Of a stretch of DNA of 64,000 nt, positions 31,108 through 39,467 are shown in pieces. How positions within the stretch are numbered: position 1 is the first letter of the stretch; each line of letters opens with the position of its first letter. Under the pieces are notes generated by a model. The model saw only the letters and a program-made list of their open reading frames with translations. It made no database searches and was not told where the DNA came from. The DNA comes from Psychromonas arctica DSM 14288 (GTDB lineage: Bacteria; Pseudomonadota; Gammaproteobacteria; Enterobacterales; Psychromonadaceae), in NCBI RefSeq assembly GCF_000482725.1, contig NZ_KI519485.1, forward strand, positions 18,674 through 82,673, given 5' to 3'. Position numbers and translations under genes: made by a program.

Positions 31108-32349
31108 TTATTGTCCGAAACGCCAGTTGAATGGAAAGCCTGTCGGCTCGATGATGGTTTCTAGTTGTTGATACCAAACGTCGTAAGCATGACGCATTTC
31201 GTCCAGGTACTGATATTGGTTGTAGATAGCATCCAGCCCTTTTTTGCTGTGGCCAATCATCAACTCGGCAACTTCTTGCGTCGTGATGGCAGACATTCGC
31301 GTTCGCATCGTTCTGCGAAGATCATGCATAGACCAATGCTCCATCTCAACACCAAGCGATCTGCGAGCCCAGATTTTCACATTATTAGGAATAGTGGTAT
31401 CAAACCCATTTGTGGCAAGTTCTTCTTGTCCGTTAGCGGGAAACAAGTAAGTTGATTTACTCATTTGCATCGCCAGTTCAATCAGCTCGATAGCTGGTTT
31501 GATTAATGGCCGCATGATCGGCGCTCCTATTTTCTCACCTTGTTTGCGGATCTCTATGGGCACTGTCCACATTGCAGATTGCAAGTCAAAGTGATGCTTT
31601 TCAGCTTGAATGAGTTCGCCCTTGCGACCGCCCAATAGCAGAAGCAATTTTATGTAGATGCGATTCTTCTCAGTGATTTTTGACTCGTGTAAATAGCGCC
31701 AAAGTATCCTGATCTCGTTATCGTTTAGCACCCGAGTTCGTTTGCCTTTCTTGCCACCGACTTTCTTTGCTGTGATCCCTGCGGCAGCGTTAATTTCCAA
31801 AATTTGTTCATCAATCAGCCAGTCATAGAACTTATGCAGTACAGACACTAGGCGCTCTGTGTTTGAAGGGGACGACTCCGAAACCTCACGAAGACAGTTT
31901 CGCAAGGACAATTCATTGATGTCAGTTAATGGGTACTTGCCAAGTCGGGGTAGCAAATATATTTCACTGCTGCGTTTTTGGTAGTGCCACGTTTTCTCCT
32001 TTAGCCCTTGCTTACCGGCAGAGTCTATCCAGTCTCGAAAAATCGATTCGAAGCTTTGGTTGGCAGAATACTTGGCCCGTTCCTGCTGTAGGTAGAGCTT
32101 AGGGTTTCGGCCCTGATCAAGTACTGCCCTTAACCTATCCAGCTCATTCCTGGCTTCAGCAAGCTTCATAAGGGGGTAAGTACCTATGTCTACCCGCTGT
32201 TGCTTGCCATCGAACCGATAACGAAACTGAAAAACAATTTTGCCCTTAGGCGATACCCGAGCACTTAGCCCATCTCGGTCGGCTTTTACTACGGTTTCTT
32301 TTGCTTCTTTATTTAATCTGGCATCGAGCCAGCTAACTGATAACGCCAT
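31108..32349 (-). CDS. int: Tyrosine-recombinase integrase of the SXT/R391 family
   Basis: 413 residues. N-terminal arm-binding/DUF4102 domain (LNKEAKETVVKADRDGLSARVSPKG), central SAM-like core-binding domain, and catalytic domain with the C-terminal HDLRRTMRTRM and IGHSKKG motifs and the nucleophile in LDAIYNQYQYLD. Integrates and excises the ICE at prfC. It starts one base after srpR on the same strand, so it may be transcribed with srpM-srpR. Confidence 0.95.
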   Translation of the reverse strand: MALSVSWLDARLNKEAKETVVKADRDGLSARVSPKGKIVFQFRYRFDGKQQRVDIGTYPLMKLAEARNELDRLRAVLDQGRNPKLYLQQERAKYSANQSFESIFRDWIDSAGKQGLKEKTWHYQKRSSEIYLLPRLGKYPLTDINELSLRNCLREVSESSPSNTERLVSVLHKFYDWLIDEQILEINAAAGITAKKVGGKKGKRTRVLNDNEIRILWRYLHESKITEKNRIYIKLLLLLGGRKGELIQAEKHHFDLQSAMWTVPIEIRKQGEKIGAPIMRPLIKPAIELIELAMQMSKSTYLFPANGQEELATNGFDTTIPNNVKIWARRSLGVEMEHWSMHDLRRTMRTRMSAITTQEVAELMIGHSKKGLDAIYNQYQYLDEMRHAYDVWYQQLETIIEPTGFPFNWRFGQ

Positions 32350-32350
32350 G

Positions 32351-32620
32351 TTATAAGCCCAGCCCTAGTTTTGATTTTAATGATTGTTTACGTGATTCTG
32401 CTTTGGGTTCAGGCGCTTTACTCACAGAAGTAATTTCAACTTCTGGAGCATGGCCATCCACCTGTACAGATGTCGTGGATAGATTGGGTTGGCTCATGTG
32501 AATTAACCCAAAGGTGGCCAGCATCCTCAGACGCTCAGCGCGTTCCCGTGGTGGCGTCTTTTCCAATTCTTTGAGTAGTTCTGGGTGGCTCCCTGGGGGA
32601 ATGTTGACGACAACTCTCAT
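32351..32620 (-). CDS. srpR: Small partition-associated protein (SrpR candidate)
   Basis: 89 residues: an N-terminal part with RAERLRMLATFGL suitable for DNA binding or dimerisation, and a basic tail (RKQSLKSKLGLGL). It starts 2 bases after srpM. SXT/R391 elements encode srpM-srpR and the srpC sites, a ParMRC-like system that stabilises the excised, replicating element. The assignment rests on position, size and partner. Confidence 0.65.
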   Translation of the reverse strand: MRVVVNIPPGSHPELLKELEKTPPRERAERLRMLATFGLIHMSQPNLSTTSVQVDGHAPEVEITSVSKAPEPKAESRKQSLKSKLGLGL

Positions 32621-32622
32621 GA

Positions 32623-33597
32623 TCAGGCCCCATAAAACCAGAAGCCTCGGACGTTCGCCAAAACAGACTGCTCAGGCACGATGATCTTGCTTCGTGAAAA
32701 AATCTCCTTGGCCGCTTCCTTATAAGCCAGGGCTCCACCTCCGGCGATCAATACCAAGTCCGCATTGATGCTTTCGTCACGCATGGATTGGCGCATGGCT
32801 GTAAGAGCAACAGGCGCTACCTTTTTCATGGCAGCATTCAGATAAGGTGAAATATCGACTTTTTCTCCAAATAGCAGCACTTGCAAGTCGCCGGTTCTCA
32901 TGGCTTTTTCAAGTCGATCCATGCCGACTTTGGCACCATGATCTTCCGAAATCAGCTTATCAATGGTTTCCAGTAGCACGGACATTGCCTGAAGACTGGT
33001 TCCTGATGAGCTGTAGCGAATTTCTCCGGCCTCAAGGGCAACCCAATCAACAGAAAAGAAGCCGGGATCTATGACGACGACGCGACCTTCTTCAATCAAG
33101 CCCAGATCACCACCTGTTTGAACCAGATCCATATAGGCACCGGCAGGCTGCGGCAGCACTTTGACGTCATGAACGGTGATGCTGCGCTTAGGCGTCACTT
33201 GATGGACACCTTTTAAACGTTTTACAAGGTCAGACTTACGTTGCGGTTCATGAAACTGGGAAACCGGTAATCCAGTGACAACCAAATCGATGGACTCAGT
33301 TTCAGCCATCAACAAGGCAGCATGAAAAAGCGCCTTATAGGTTTTTGTGGTCGGATATTCCGGGTGGAGCTCTCGTTCCCAGCCTTGAAGGCGTCCAGCA
33401 GGCACACCAGCGGCCCAACGCTCATTATCCACAGATACATACAAACAAGTGTCATCATCGCCTCCACCGATACGCTCCGGCATACGATCCGCAGGACCGG
33501 CACCCGCAGGCAGAATAATGGTTTTCGGTTCACTGCCTGATTGGCCAATTGCCAGCTTCAGGTTCGAGTAACCGATATCTACGCCTAGTACAAACAT
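32623..33597 (-). CDS. srpM: ParM/StbA-like actin-family ATPase SrpM
   Basis: 324 residues, actin-like ATPase fold: phosphate-1 motif LGVDIGYSNLKLAIG at the N-terminus, phosphate-2 VVIDPGFFSVDWVAL near 180, and the adenosine motif LVLIAGGGALAYKEA near the C-terminus. By analogy with ParM it forms filaments that segregate the excised circular ICE. Divergent from mobI, with repeat-rich DNA between them that would contain the centromere-like srpC. Confidence 0.9.
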   Translation of the reverse strand: MFVLGVDIGYSNLKLAIGQSGSEPKTIILPAGAGPADRMPERIGGGDDDTCLYVSVDNERWAAGVPAGRLQGWERELHPEYPTTKTYKALFHAALLMAETESIDLVVTGLPVSQFHEPQRKSDLVKRLKGVHQVTPKRSITVHDVKVLPQPAGAYMDLVQTGGDLGLIEEGRVVVIDPGFFSVDWVALEAGEIRYSSSGTSLQAMSVLLETIDKLISEDHGAKVGMDRLEKAMRTGDLQVLLFGEKVDISPYLNAAMKKVAPVALTAMRQSMRDESINADLVLIAGGGALAYKEAAKEIFSRSKIIVPEQSVLANVRGFWFYGA

Positions 33598-33609
33598 ACT
33601 TATCTCCTG

Positions 33610-33725
33610 TGCACTTAAAGTGCTCTAACGGTTTTCAATTAACCGCACTGGTCACGCTTGGGCTATTCCAAGTGCTCTGGCGGTTCACTCAAATGCCATT
33701 ATCAGGATTCGGTGCACTGGCGGTG
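33610..33725. repeat. Iteron-like repeats upstream of srpM (srpC candidate)
   Basis: Three related 16-mers occur in the same orientation: AAGTGCTCTAACGGTT at 33618-33633, AAGTGCTCTGGCGGTT at 33670-33685 and CGGTGCACTGGCGGTG at 33710-33725. A diverged inverted copy (AACCGCACTGGTCAC) lies at 33641-33655. Position and repeat pattern fit the srpC centromere and srpM operator of SXT/R391 ICEs. Confidence 0.65.
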
Positions 33726-33789
33726 GGCAGAAAGGTGACAAATCCTTTCATCTATCTGCCTATTGCATTTTCGCAAAAGTATGAGAATA

Positions 33790-34061
33790 GGCTCTGTTTG
33801 GCGGCGGATGACTGAGCCAAAAAAATCGAGACGCCAAACGTCGTTTGCATTCTGGCCTGAACTCGCTAAACGGTTTGTATCTTCATGACGATACGTCTTT
33901 TTAGGCGTTTTTAAGTGAAATCGGGCTGTATCCCTTGTCAGGTATGGGATTGCGCGGGTTGATTTATATCGAGACACCAAACAGTGATTGTTACGGCAGT
34001 TTTACGTTTGGCGTTTCGATCCAAAAGCCAAACGGATAGTGGTTTTGGCTTTTGGGGTTAA
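33790..34061. other. oriT region upstream of mobI
   Basis: In SXT/R391 ICEs the origin of transfer lies just upstream of mobI, between mobI and srpM. Here the stretch is dense in inverted repeats. A 16-mer ATCGAGACGCCAAACG occurs at 33825-33840, as a near copy at 33968-33983 and inverted at 34005-34020 (15 of 16 matching the complement). The nick site cannot be placed by eye. Confidence 0.7.
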
Positions 34062-34505
34062 TTGGATGGGGAAATTGGTTTGGTAGAAATCGTCAATGAA
34101 CAATGGAAAGCAGAGGTATCAGATTTACTTCAACAAGAAACAGACAGGCTAAAAGCGCTGGCACGAGCTGAAGTTGATGACTTTTGGGTTACCCATTACA
34201 AGGTTCGCGAAAATGCGTCCTTTAAAGATTGGGGGCTGCTTGGTGTCCGTATCAGAGACTTTAAGTATGGCTTTGGCATCGAGTGGTACATCAACAGTTT
34301 TCACGGTCAACGAGGCAAACGCGTGGTATTTAGCAAGGGGCTGCGTATCTCAAAGACGAAGCTGAGATACTCATTTTTGGACTGCCAAGGTTTGGCCAAA
34401 GAATGGGAGTTAGCGCTGGCCATGGAGAAAGAAGAATTCTTCAGTGATATTCGACGCCAAGTTGATAAGCTCAACATGCTTCGTCGAAGAGTCAATGCAT
34501 ATTGA
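34062..34505 (+). CDS. mobI: Mobilisation factor MobI
   Basis: About 147 residues. MobI is an oriT-associated protein needed for transfer of SXT/R391 ICEs and related IncA/C plasmids; it acts with the TraI relaxase. The sequence is charged and largely helical with an FKDWGLLGVRIR core. The start is uncertain: TTG at 34062 is the longest, and a TTG at 34080 is also possible; there is no ATG in frame nearby. Expressed divergently from srpM across oriT. Confidence 0.85.
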   Translation: MDGEIGLVEIVNEQWKAEVSDLLQQETDRLKALARAEVDDFWVTHYKVRENASFKDWGLLGVRIRDFKYGFGIEWYINSFHGQRGKRVVFSKGLRISKTKLRYSFLDCQGLAKEWELALAMEKEEFFSDIRRQVDKLNMLRRRVNAY

Positions 34506-34578
34506 CGTATTTGATTTTCTAAAGCAGCAAAAAAACAGAAATGGCGTATATGATTTCCTTAAAAATCAAGGAGACTAG
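34495..34578 (+). CDS. Possible 27-residue peptide overlapping the mobI end
   Basis: ATG at 34495 inside the last codons of mobI (different frame) opens a frame of 27 codons. The peptide contains an internal duplication: VFDFLK-QQKNRNG and VYDFLK-NQGD. Translation could be coupled to mobI termination. No strong ribosome site is seen, so this is tentative. Confidence 0.3.
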   Translation: MHIDVFDFLKQQKNRNGVYDFLKNQGD

Positions 34579-34701
34579 GTTCTCCAGTTGTATAGTTGTT
34601 TGAAAATTTAGGCTTAACAGGAAGAGTTATGGCAAGGAACAAAAAAAATAATCGATATAGTTATGTGCAAAAGCAGGCAGAGCACACTAAATTTTACAAT
34701 A

Positions 34702-34709
34702 AAAACTTC
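34702..34709. repeat. Target-site duplication (left copy) of the IS66-family element
   Basis: AAAACTTC directly abuts the left inverted repeat; the identical octamer is at 36292-36299 against the right inverted repeat. Eight bases is the usual IS66-family duplication. Confidence 0.95.
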
Positions 34710-34810
34710 GTAAGTGTTCACCAAGCCCTATTGACATAAAAACTGTGACATCTAGCACTTGATCCCACTTTAGGTATTGAGTGATCATTTTAGAGCGTCA
34801 TCATAGTTGC

Positions 34811-36237
34811 ATGACTAGAAAAAAAGCTCCTAAATACCAAGACGCGCCACCTAAAGTCTCTGATTTGAATGAGGCTAAGGTGCTTATTGATGAGCTGTGG
34901 GAACAGCTCCGACATTATGAAGATAAGCTTACCACTAGCTCCAAAAATTCTTCAAAATCGCCCTCATCAGACAGTCCTAAAGATCGCCATGAGCGAAAAA
35001 AGATGAAAGCTCTGGTGGTCGCAATTCGAGAGGAGCTAAAGAAGGCCACACAGGGCATCAACGAAAACTCTCCCCATTAAAAGACACGGATATCATTATC
35101 GATTGCTTCCCTGATAGTTGTCCTTGTTGCGATCGGTCTGACATTGATGTTCATGGTGGCCCTTACTACCGACACCAAGTCTTTGATATTCCCAAGCCCA
35201 CTGTCGATATCACTGAATACCGTTTATTCTCAGGTCAATGTCGCCACTGCAAGGAAACAGTGAAAGCTCAAAAGCCTGACAATGCATCACAAGGGGTTAT
35301 TGGTCCCAATTTATTAAGCTACATCGGTGTGCTTGCAGGACAATATCACCTTAGCGTTCGAAAAATCCAATCACTGCTCAAAGAGCAACTCGGCACAACA
35401 TTTTCTGTTGGTGCGATTAGCGAAGCGCAAACGAAAGTCGCTTCAATGCTAACGCCATTGCATCAAGCGATAAAACAAGCGTTAAAAAAAGCGCCTTTGG
35501 TTCATGCTGACGAGACCTCGCATCACCGAAATGATGAAACGAGCCTTCGTTGGTGTTGGTTAGTGGCAAGTGATGACCTTGTCTATGAACAAATACTTTA
35601 TTCGCGCTCGACCTCATCAGCGAAAAAGGTCATTGATGAAGACTATGCAGGAATTGTGGTCAGCGACCAGTGTCCAAGCTATAACTGGATAGCCGCAGAC
35701 CGTCATCAGTTATGTTGGGCACATGTGAAGCGTAACCTTCAGCAAATGGCGGATTATAGTGGCGGTGGTCACACCGCTTATATTGGCAGACATCTTTGTT
35801 TGCTGACGAACGTCATTTTCCATACTCGGCATCGTTATGAACAAGATGAGTTAAATTATCCGCTGTACTTACGAAGAATGCGTAGGTTGCAGAAATCGTT
35901 CGATCATTGGTTGAGCAAAGGGACTGATGTCATGGTCAAGCGGTATCGGGGGCGATGCAAGTTATTGCTCAAACATAGAGAGAGCTTGTGGGTTTTCCTC
36001 AAGAAAACGTCAATCCCCTTAACCAATAATGAAGCTGAGCGATGTATTAGAGGCTTTGTAATCCAAAGGAAAATCAGCTTCGGAACGGCCTCGGATGCAG
36101 GCGATAAATTCCGCAGTAGGATACATACCCTCATCGAAACCTGCAAAAAACGTGGCTTATCGGCAATGTCCGTATTGAGTGAGATCATCACGGCTGTTGT
36201 GGCGAAGAGGCCGTACCCCAACGTCTTTGACTTATAA
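34811..36237 (+). CDS. tnpC: IS66-family transposase TnpC, needs a -1 frameshift
   Basis: The first frame (34811-35080) gives the N-terminal helical region and the SSKNSSKSPSSDSP linker. The second frame continues from about 35003 to 36237 with GAKEGHTGHQRK, the zinc-finger-like CPCC and CRHC, and the DDE catalytic core: HADETS, VVSDQCPSYN and TNNEAERCIR. Joining requires moving back one base, and the join coincides with a slippery heptamer at 34996-35002. The rejoined product is about 475 residues, normal for the family. It is either a programmed frameshift or a one-base deletion in an A run. Confidence 0.85.
34996..35002 (+). other. A_AAA_AAG slippery heptamer at the tnpC frame junction
   Basis: The first frame reads CGA AAA AAG; slipping back one base gives GAT GAA AGC TCT GGT GGT, exactly the frame that continues the transposase. 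A_AAA_AAG is the most efficient -1 slippery sequence known in E. coli. Loss of one A from an A7 run would look the same. Confidence 0.6.
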
Positions 36238-36291
36238 ACCACACGGTTCTCTTCAAACATGGTAAGTCAAGATACCTCGGTGAACGCTTAC

Positions 36292-36299
36292 AAAACTTC
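36292..36299. repeat. Target-site duplication (right copy) of the IS66-family element
   Basis: AAAACTTC immediately follows the right inverted repeat and is identical to the octamer at 34702-34709. Confidence 0.95.
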
Positions 36300-37084
36300 A
36301 ATAAAACTTCGAGTTTTAGCTCCGTATTCAGCGGGTCACATTTCAAAAATACATCTCTGGTTGGTGCAAAGTTCAAATATTGCAATCTCAATAATGTGAG
36401 ATTTGAAAACTGTTTTTTACAGGGAGCTCATTTTAAAAAGTGTACACATGACGGCCTTAAGTTTGAAAGATGCATATTGATTTCAACTTCCTTTGAGCGT
36501 ATGCAGTTACATGGTGTCGAATTTGTTGATTGTTATATTTTAAGTACTAACACTCATGCATGTAAGCAGTTTCAAAACAGCAAGGTATATAACAGTTTTC
36601 CTGATGGTGCTCAGTATCCTTCTGATTTAATGAGTATTGTTGATGTTTTGAGAGAGAATCCTTGTATAAGAAAATCCGGGGTGCTTCATAGGAAGGGCGG
36701 CAAAGTAAATACAATTGCACTGGATTTTTTGCTTGATGAATTCGGAGTTAACTACCTAATCAATAACTTGTCGAAGCTAAACACACTAGAGTCCGAATTC
36801 TATACATTGAGTTATATTTCGGCATTCTTGCGGAGGGTTGGAAATCCTGATAGCTTAGACATTACCCGGCCCACAGCAACATAGAAAATACCTACGATAA
36901 CGGACGGATACCAGTCTACGGACCGATGCGGGTTGAAAGTTGAAGTCGTTAAAACGTTAGTGGAGGTGATGCCTATGGTGTTGGATTTTATGACAGTGAC
37001 AGCATTTTTTGTTCTTTGTGCCTATAAACTTTTAGTAAAGCTCCTTTCTATGTCTAGCTGTGTGGTTAATTTACATTTATTTCA

Positions 37085-38355
37085 TTATTTCACTCGCGGT
37101 AACTGGTCCCAGCGTGTTGTATAAGCGGGAGACAAATGCTCTCGCTTCATCGACCAATCTTTCTTCGTACCTTGTCCAGCAAAGAAAACCTTTCCGGCAC
37201 CGCTTTGGTTAATGGTGTCCAATACAGACATTAACTGTTGGCTATTGGAGCGGGTCGATACGTCATCGAATAGTCCTGGTTGAAACATGCCTGGATCGTA
37301 AAAGTCAGACAGCATGACGCCCGCTTTGGCATAACGAAAACCATCCTTCCAAATCCGCTTGAGTAAGTGATTGGCCAGCTCGATAAAGTCCCGCGTATCG
37401 CAACTGGGGATCAGCAACTCACCCGATGCAGAGCTGCTGTACTGCGGCTCGTTGTCCTTAAAGGGGCTGGTACGTATAAACACGGTCATCACTTTGGCTT
37501 GCTGCTGTTCTTTGCGAAGCTTCTCAGTGGCGCGGGTTGCGTATTCGCATACGGCTTCACGTAACAATTCAAAGTGCGTCACTTTTACGCCAAATGAACG
37601 GCTACAGACAATTTGTTTCTTAGTTGGCGGGATCTCTTCAAGTTCAATGCACGACTCACCATTGAGCTCTCTGACGGTTCTCTCTAAAACCACCGAGAAC
37701 TGGTCTCTGATGGTTCTAGGAGAGGCATTGGCGAGGTCTAAGGCTGTGGTGATACCCAACGCATTTAAACGCTTAGAAAGCCGTCTACCAACGCCCCAAA
37801 CATCATCAACCGGGACTAATGCGAGCAATCGACGTTGCCGATCTGGATTGGTCAGGTCTACAACCCCCTGAGTGGCGGGGTATTTCTTGGCGGCATGGTT
37901 AGCCAGCTTGGCGAGTGTTTTAGTCGGTGCAATGCCTACACAGACGGTGATCCCAATCCAGTGGCCTATGCGCTCTCGCACTTGTTGTCCGAACTCGACA
38001 AGGGATATGGCAGACTCAATACCGGTTAAATCCAAAAACGCTTCGTCAATGGAGTAGACCTCTACTCGTGGTGCCATCTCCTCCAAAGTGCGCATCACTC
38101 GACTGCTCAAATCTGCGTACAGCTCATACAGTTGGACGAGAATGCCAAAATACCATGGCGCTGCATTTCAGCTTTGATTTGAAAAACGGGTACGCCCATT
38201 TTAATACCGAGTAACTTAGCTTCACGCGAGCGTGCAACCACGCAGCCGTCGTTGTTGGACAGCACCACAACCGGCGTATCTTTTAAATCAGGACGAAACA
38301 GCTTCTCACAACTGGCGTAAAAGTTGTTGCAGTCCACCAAGGCAAATACAGGCAT
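37085..38355 (-). pseudogene. rumB: rumB (error-prone DNA polymerase V subunit) with a 2-bp frameshift
   Basis: UmuC-like Y-family polymerase. The N-terminal part from the ATG at 38355 reads MPVFALVDCNNFYASCEKLF to AFSSN and then runs out of frame to a stop. The remaining 341 residues (SIDEAFLDLTG catalytic motif, helix-hairpin-helix, little finger) are open in another frame from 38110 to 37085. The family sequence at the break is SSNYELYAD; here two extra bases (AC or CA at about 38129-38130 on the plus strand) lie between the Asn and Tyr codons. An active polymerase is unlikely unless this is a sequence error. Confidence 0.85.
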
Positions 38356-38362
38356 GGGACAG

Positions 38363-38812
38363 TCACGACTTACGGCGCATGTTTCGCACCACATTGGTGA
38401 CCACACCAAATATCTCTAACTCTGTCCCTTCAGGAATATGAATGGGCTCATACACCTGGTTTCTTGGGATCAGCATGACGCACGGCCTTAGTTGAAGCTC
38501 CTTTACCGTGAGTTCTCCATGGATTCCCGCTATGACAATGTCACCGTGTTCTGCTTGGACAGAGCGATCAACCACCAAAATATCATCTGGGTGAATCCCG
38601 GCATCAATCATTGAATCACCTTCAACACGCACAAAGAACGTTGCAGCCGGTCGTTTGATGCACAGCTCGTTAAGGTCGAGCGTTTGCTCAACATAATCCT
38701 GCGCTGGTGAGGGAAAACCAGCAGAAACACGTTCCATGAACAATGGAATACGAAGGCGCTTGGCTTTGATGAAGGCAAGTGCGCCGCTACGGCCTATCAG
38801 CGAGACACTCAT
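38363..38812 (-). CDS. rumA: RumA (UmuD-like SOS mutagenesis protein)
   Basis: 149 residues. Self-cleaving UmuD-family protein with an Ala31-Gly32 cleavage site (VSAGFPSP), nucleophile Ser67 (VEGDSM) and general base Lys104 (LTVKEL); the 37-residue Ser-Lys spacing equals that of E. coli UmuD (60 and 97). Its active form would pair with RumB. It lies 7 bases upstream of rumB and 28 bases behind a LexA box. With rumB broken, it has no local partner. Confidence 0.95.
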   Translation of the reverse strand: MSVSLIGRSGALAFIKAKRLRIPLFMERVSAGFPSPAQDYVEQTLDLNELCIKRPAATFFVRVEGDSMIDAGIHPDDILVVDRSVQAEHGDIVIAGIHGELTVKELQLRPCVMLIPRNQVYEPIHIPEGTELEIFGVVTNVVRNMRRKS

Positions 38813-38840
38813 GACGAACCTCGAAAAATCGCAATTGATA

Positions 38841-38856
38841 CTGTTTGTTTATACAG
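38841..38856 (-). promoter_or_regulatory. LexA (SOS) box upstream of rumA
   Basis: CTGTTTGTTTATACAG matches the gammaproteobacterial LexA consensus CTGT-N8-ACAG exactly. It lies 28 bases from the rumA start, so rumAB would be induced by DNA damage, the same signal that triggers SXT-family transfer. Confidence 0.92.
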
Positions 38857-39467
38857 TATCTAATGCTATGCTGATTTCTACAAGTAAAATTGTAGGTAAA
38901 ACTGTAGTTGTTCGAGTAAGACGTTGTGTCGTGGGCGATTTCTTTTTTGTGTTGAAAAGCTTGATGTGGGGGACCGCTCGCCCTCGTCAAAGCCTGCAAG
39001 GCTTGGACAATACTGCTTCTGCCTACTGCTCTTGTTTCTGTTACTGATCCTGTTACTGCTACTGGTTAACGCATGGGTCAAGTAACCGTCAAACAAGGCT
39101 TGTTGAACCCTTTGCAAAGGGTTTAAAAACAGTTAGTAAAATTCTGCTTCGTATTGAATTTACTGGCTTAAAGCGAAGTCAGGAGCATCATTAAAATGCT
39201 CAGTCGAACTCAGTTAAAGCCTTTTTCAACCGTTTGAAAAGGGGTTGGCTAAGCCATACGTAAAGGGTATCGGTAAGGGTTACCTAAACGGTTTAGCTAA
39301 GGCTTTCTGAAAGGCTTAGTCAAAGCCTTCATACATAGGTTCACCCAGTAGAAAGATTAAAAAAACGCTGAGGTATCCAAGGTGCATTTTGTACAAATGC
39401 GTTTATAAACGAACAGGGCACAGTGAAATAACCCAAAGCGAATAATAGAATTGAAGAGGAACCATCA
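38857..39467. other. Repeat-rich leader between rumA and the exonuclease gene
   Basis: 611 bases with no coding sequence I can support. The right half carries a chain of small palindromes (see 39106-39345). It should contain the promoter for the rightward operon. Confidence 0.45.
39106..39345. repeat. Cluster of short palindromes sharing AAGG/CCTT cores
   Basis: Successive hairpins: the perfect 18-mer AACCCTTTGCAAAGGGTT at 39106-39123, GAGCAT/ATGCTC at 39183-39201, an imperfect CCTTTTTCAA/TTTGAAAAGG at about 39220-39244, and CTAAG...CTTAG around 39296-39318. The words AAAGGGTT, AAGGGTT, AAAGGCTT and AAAGCC recur. It could be a structured leader RNA or an array of protein sites. Confidence 0.5.

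Larger units (their letters stand above)
34710..36291. mobile_element. IS66-family insertion sequence (tnpC-only type, 1582 bp)
   Basis: Terminal inverted repeats of about 26 bases: left 34710-34735 begins GTAAGTGTTCACCAAG and right 36266-36291 reads GTAAGCGTTCACCGAG on the minus strand. Flanked by the 8-bp duplication AAAACTTC on both sides, proof of transposition rather than assembly joining. Only the large transposase gene is present, without tnpA and tnpB, as in the ISBst12-like subgroup. It interrupts a pentapeptide-repeat gene. Confidence 0.95.
34629..36884 (+). pseudogene. Pentapeptide-repeat protein gene split by an IS66-family element
   Basis: The ATG at 34629 (after CAGGAAGAG) reads 27 codons, MARNKKNNRYSYVQKQAEHT..., to 34709. 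The same frame resumes at 36300, past the insertion and one copy of the duplicated target, and runs to 36884. The rejoined 221-residue protein has pentapeptide-like A(D/N)LXX repeats such as FKNTSLVGAKFKYCNLNNVRFENCFLQGAHFKKC. Pentapeptide proteins can mimic DNA or act as adaptors; role unknown here. The downstream part alone has a GTG at 36396 that might give a 162-residue fragment. Confidence 0.85.

Noticed and set aside
33825-34020. Repeats near mobI considered as an integrase core site
   Set aside because: Their position next to mobI and away from attL fits oriT better.
34710-36291. Possibility that the IS66-like segment is part of a larger composite transposon
   Set aside because: Only one copy is present, with its own 8-bp duplication, so it moved alone.
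36933-37124. 63-codon hydrophobic frame between the split pentapeptide gene and rumB
   Set aside because: It overlaps the 3' end of rumB on the opposite strand and has only a weak start; kept as unassigned DNA.
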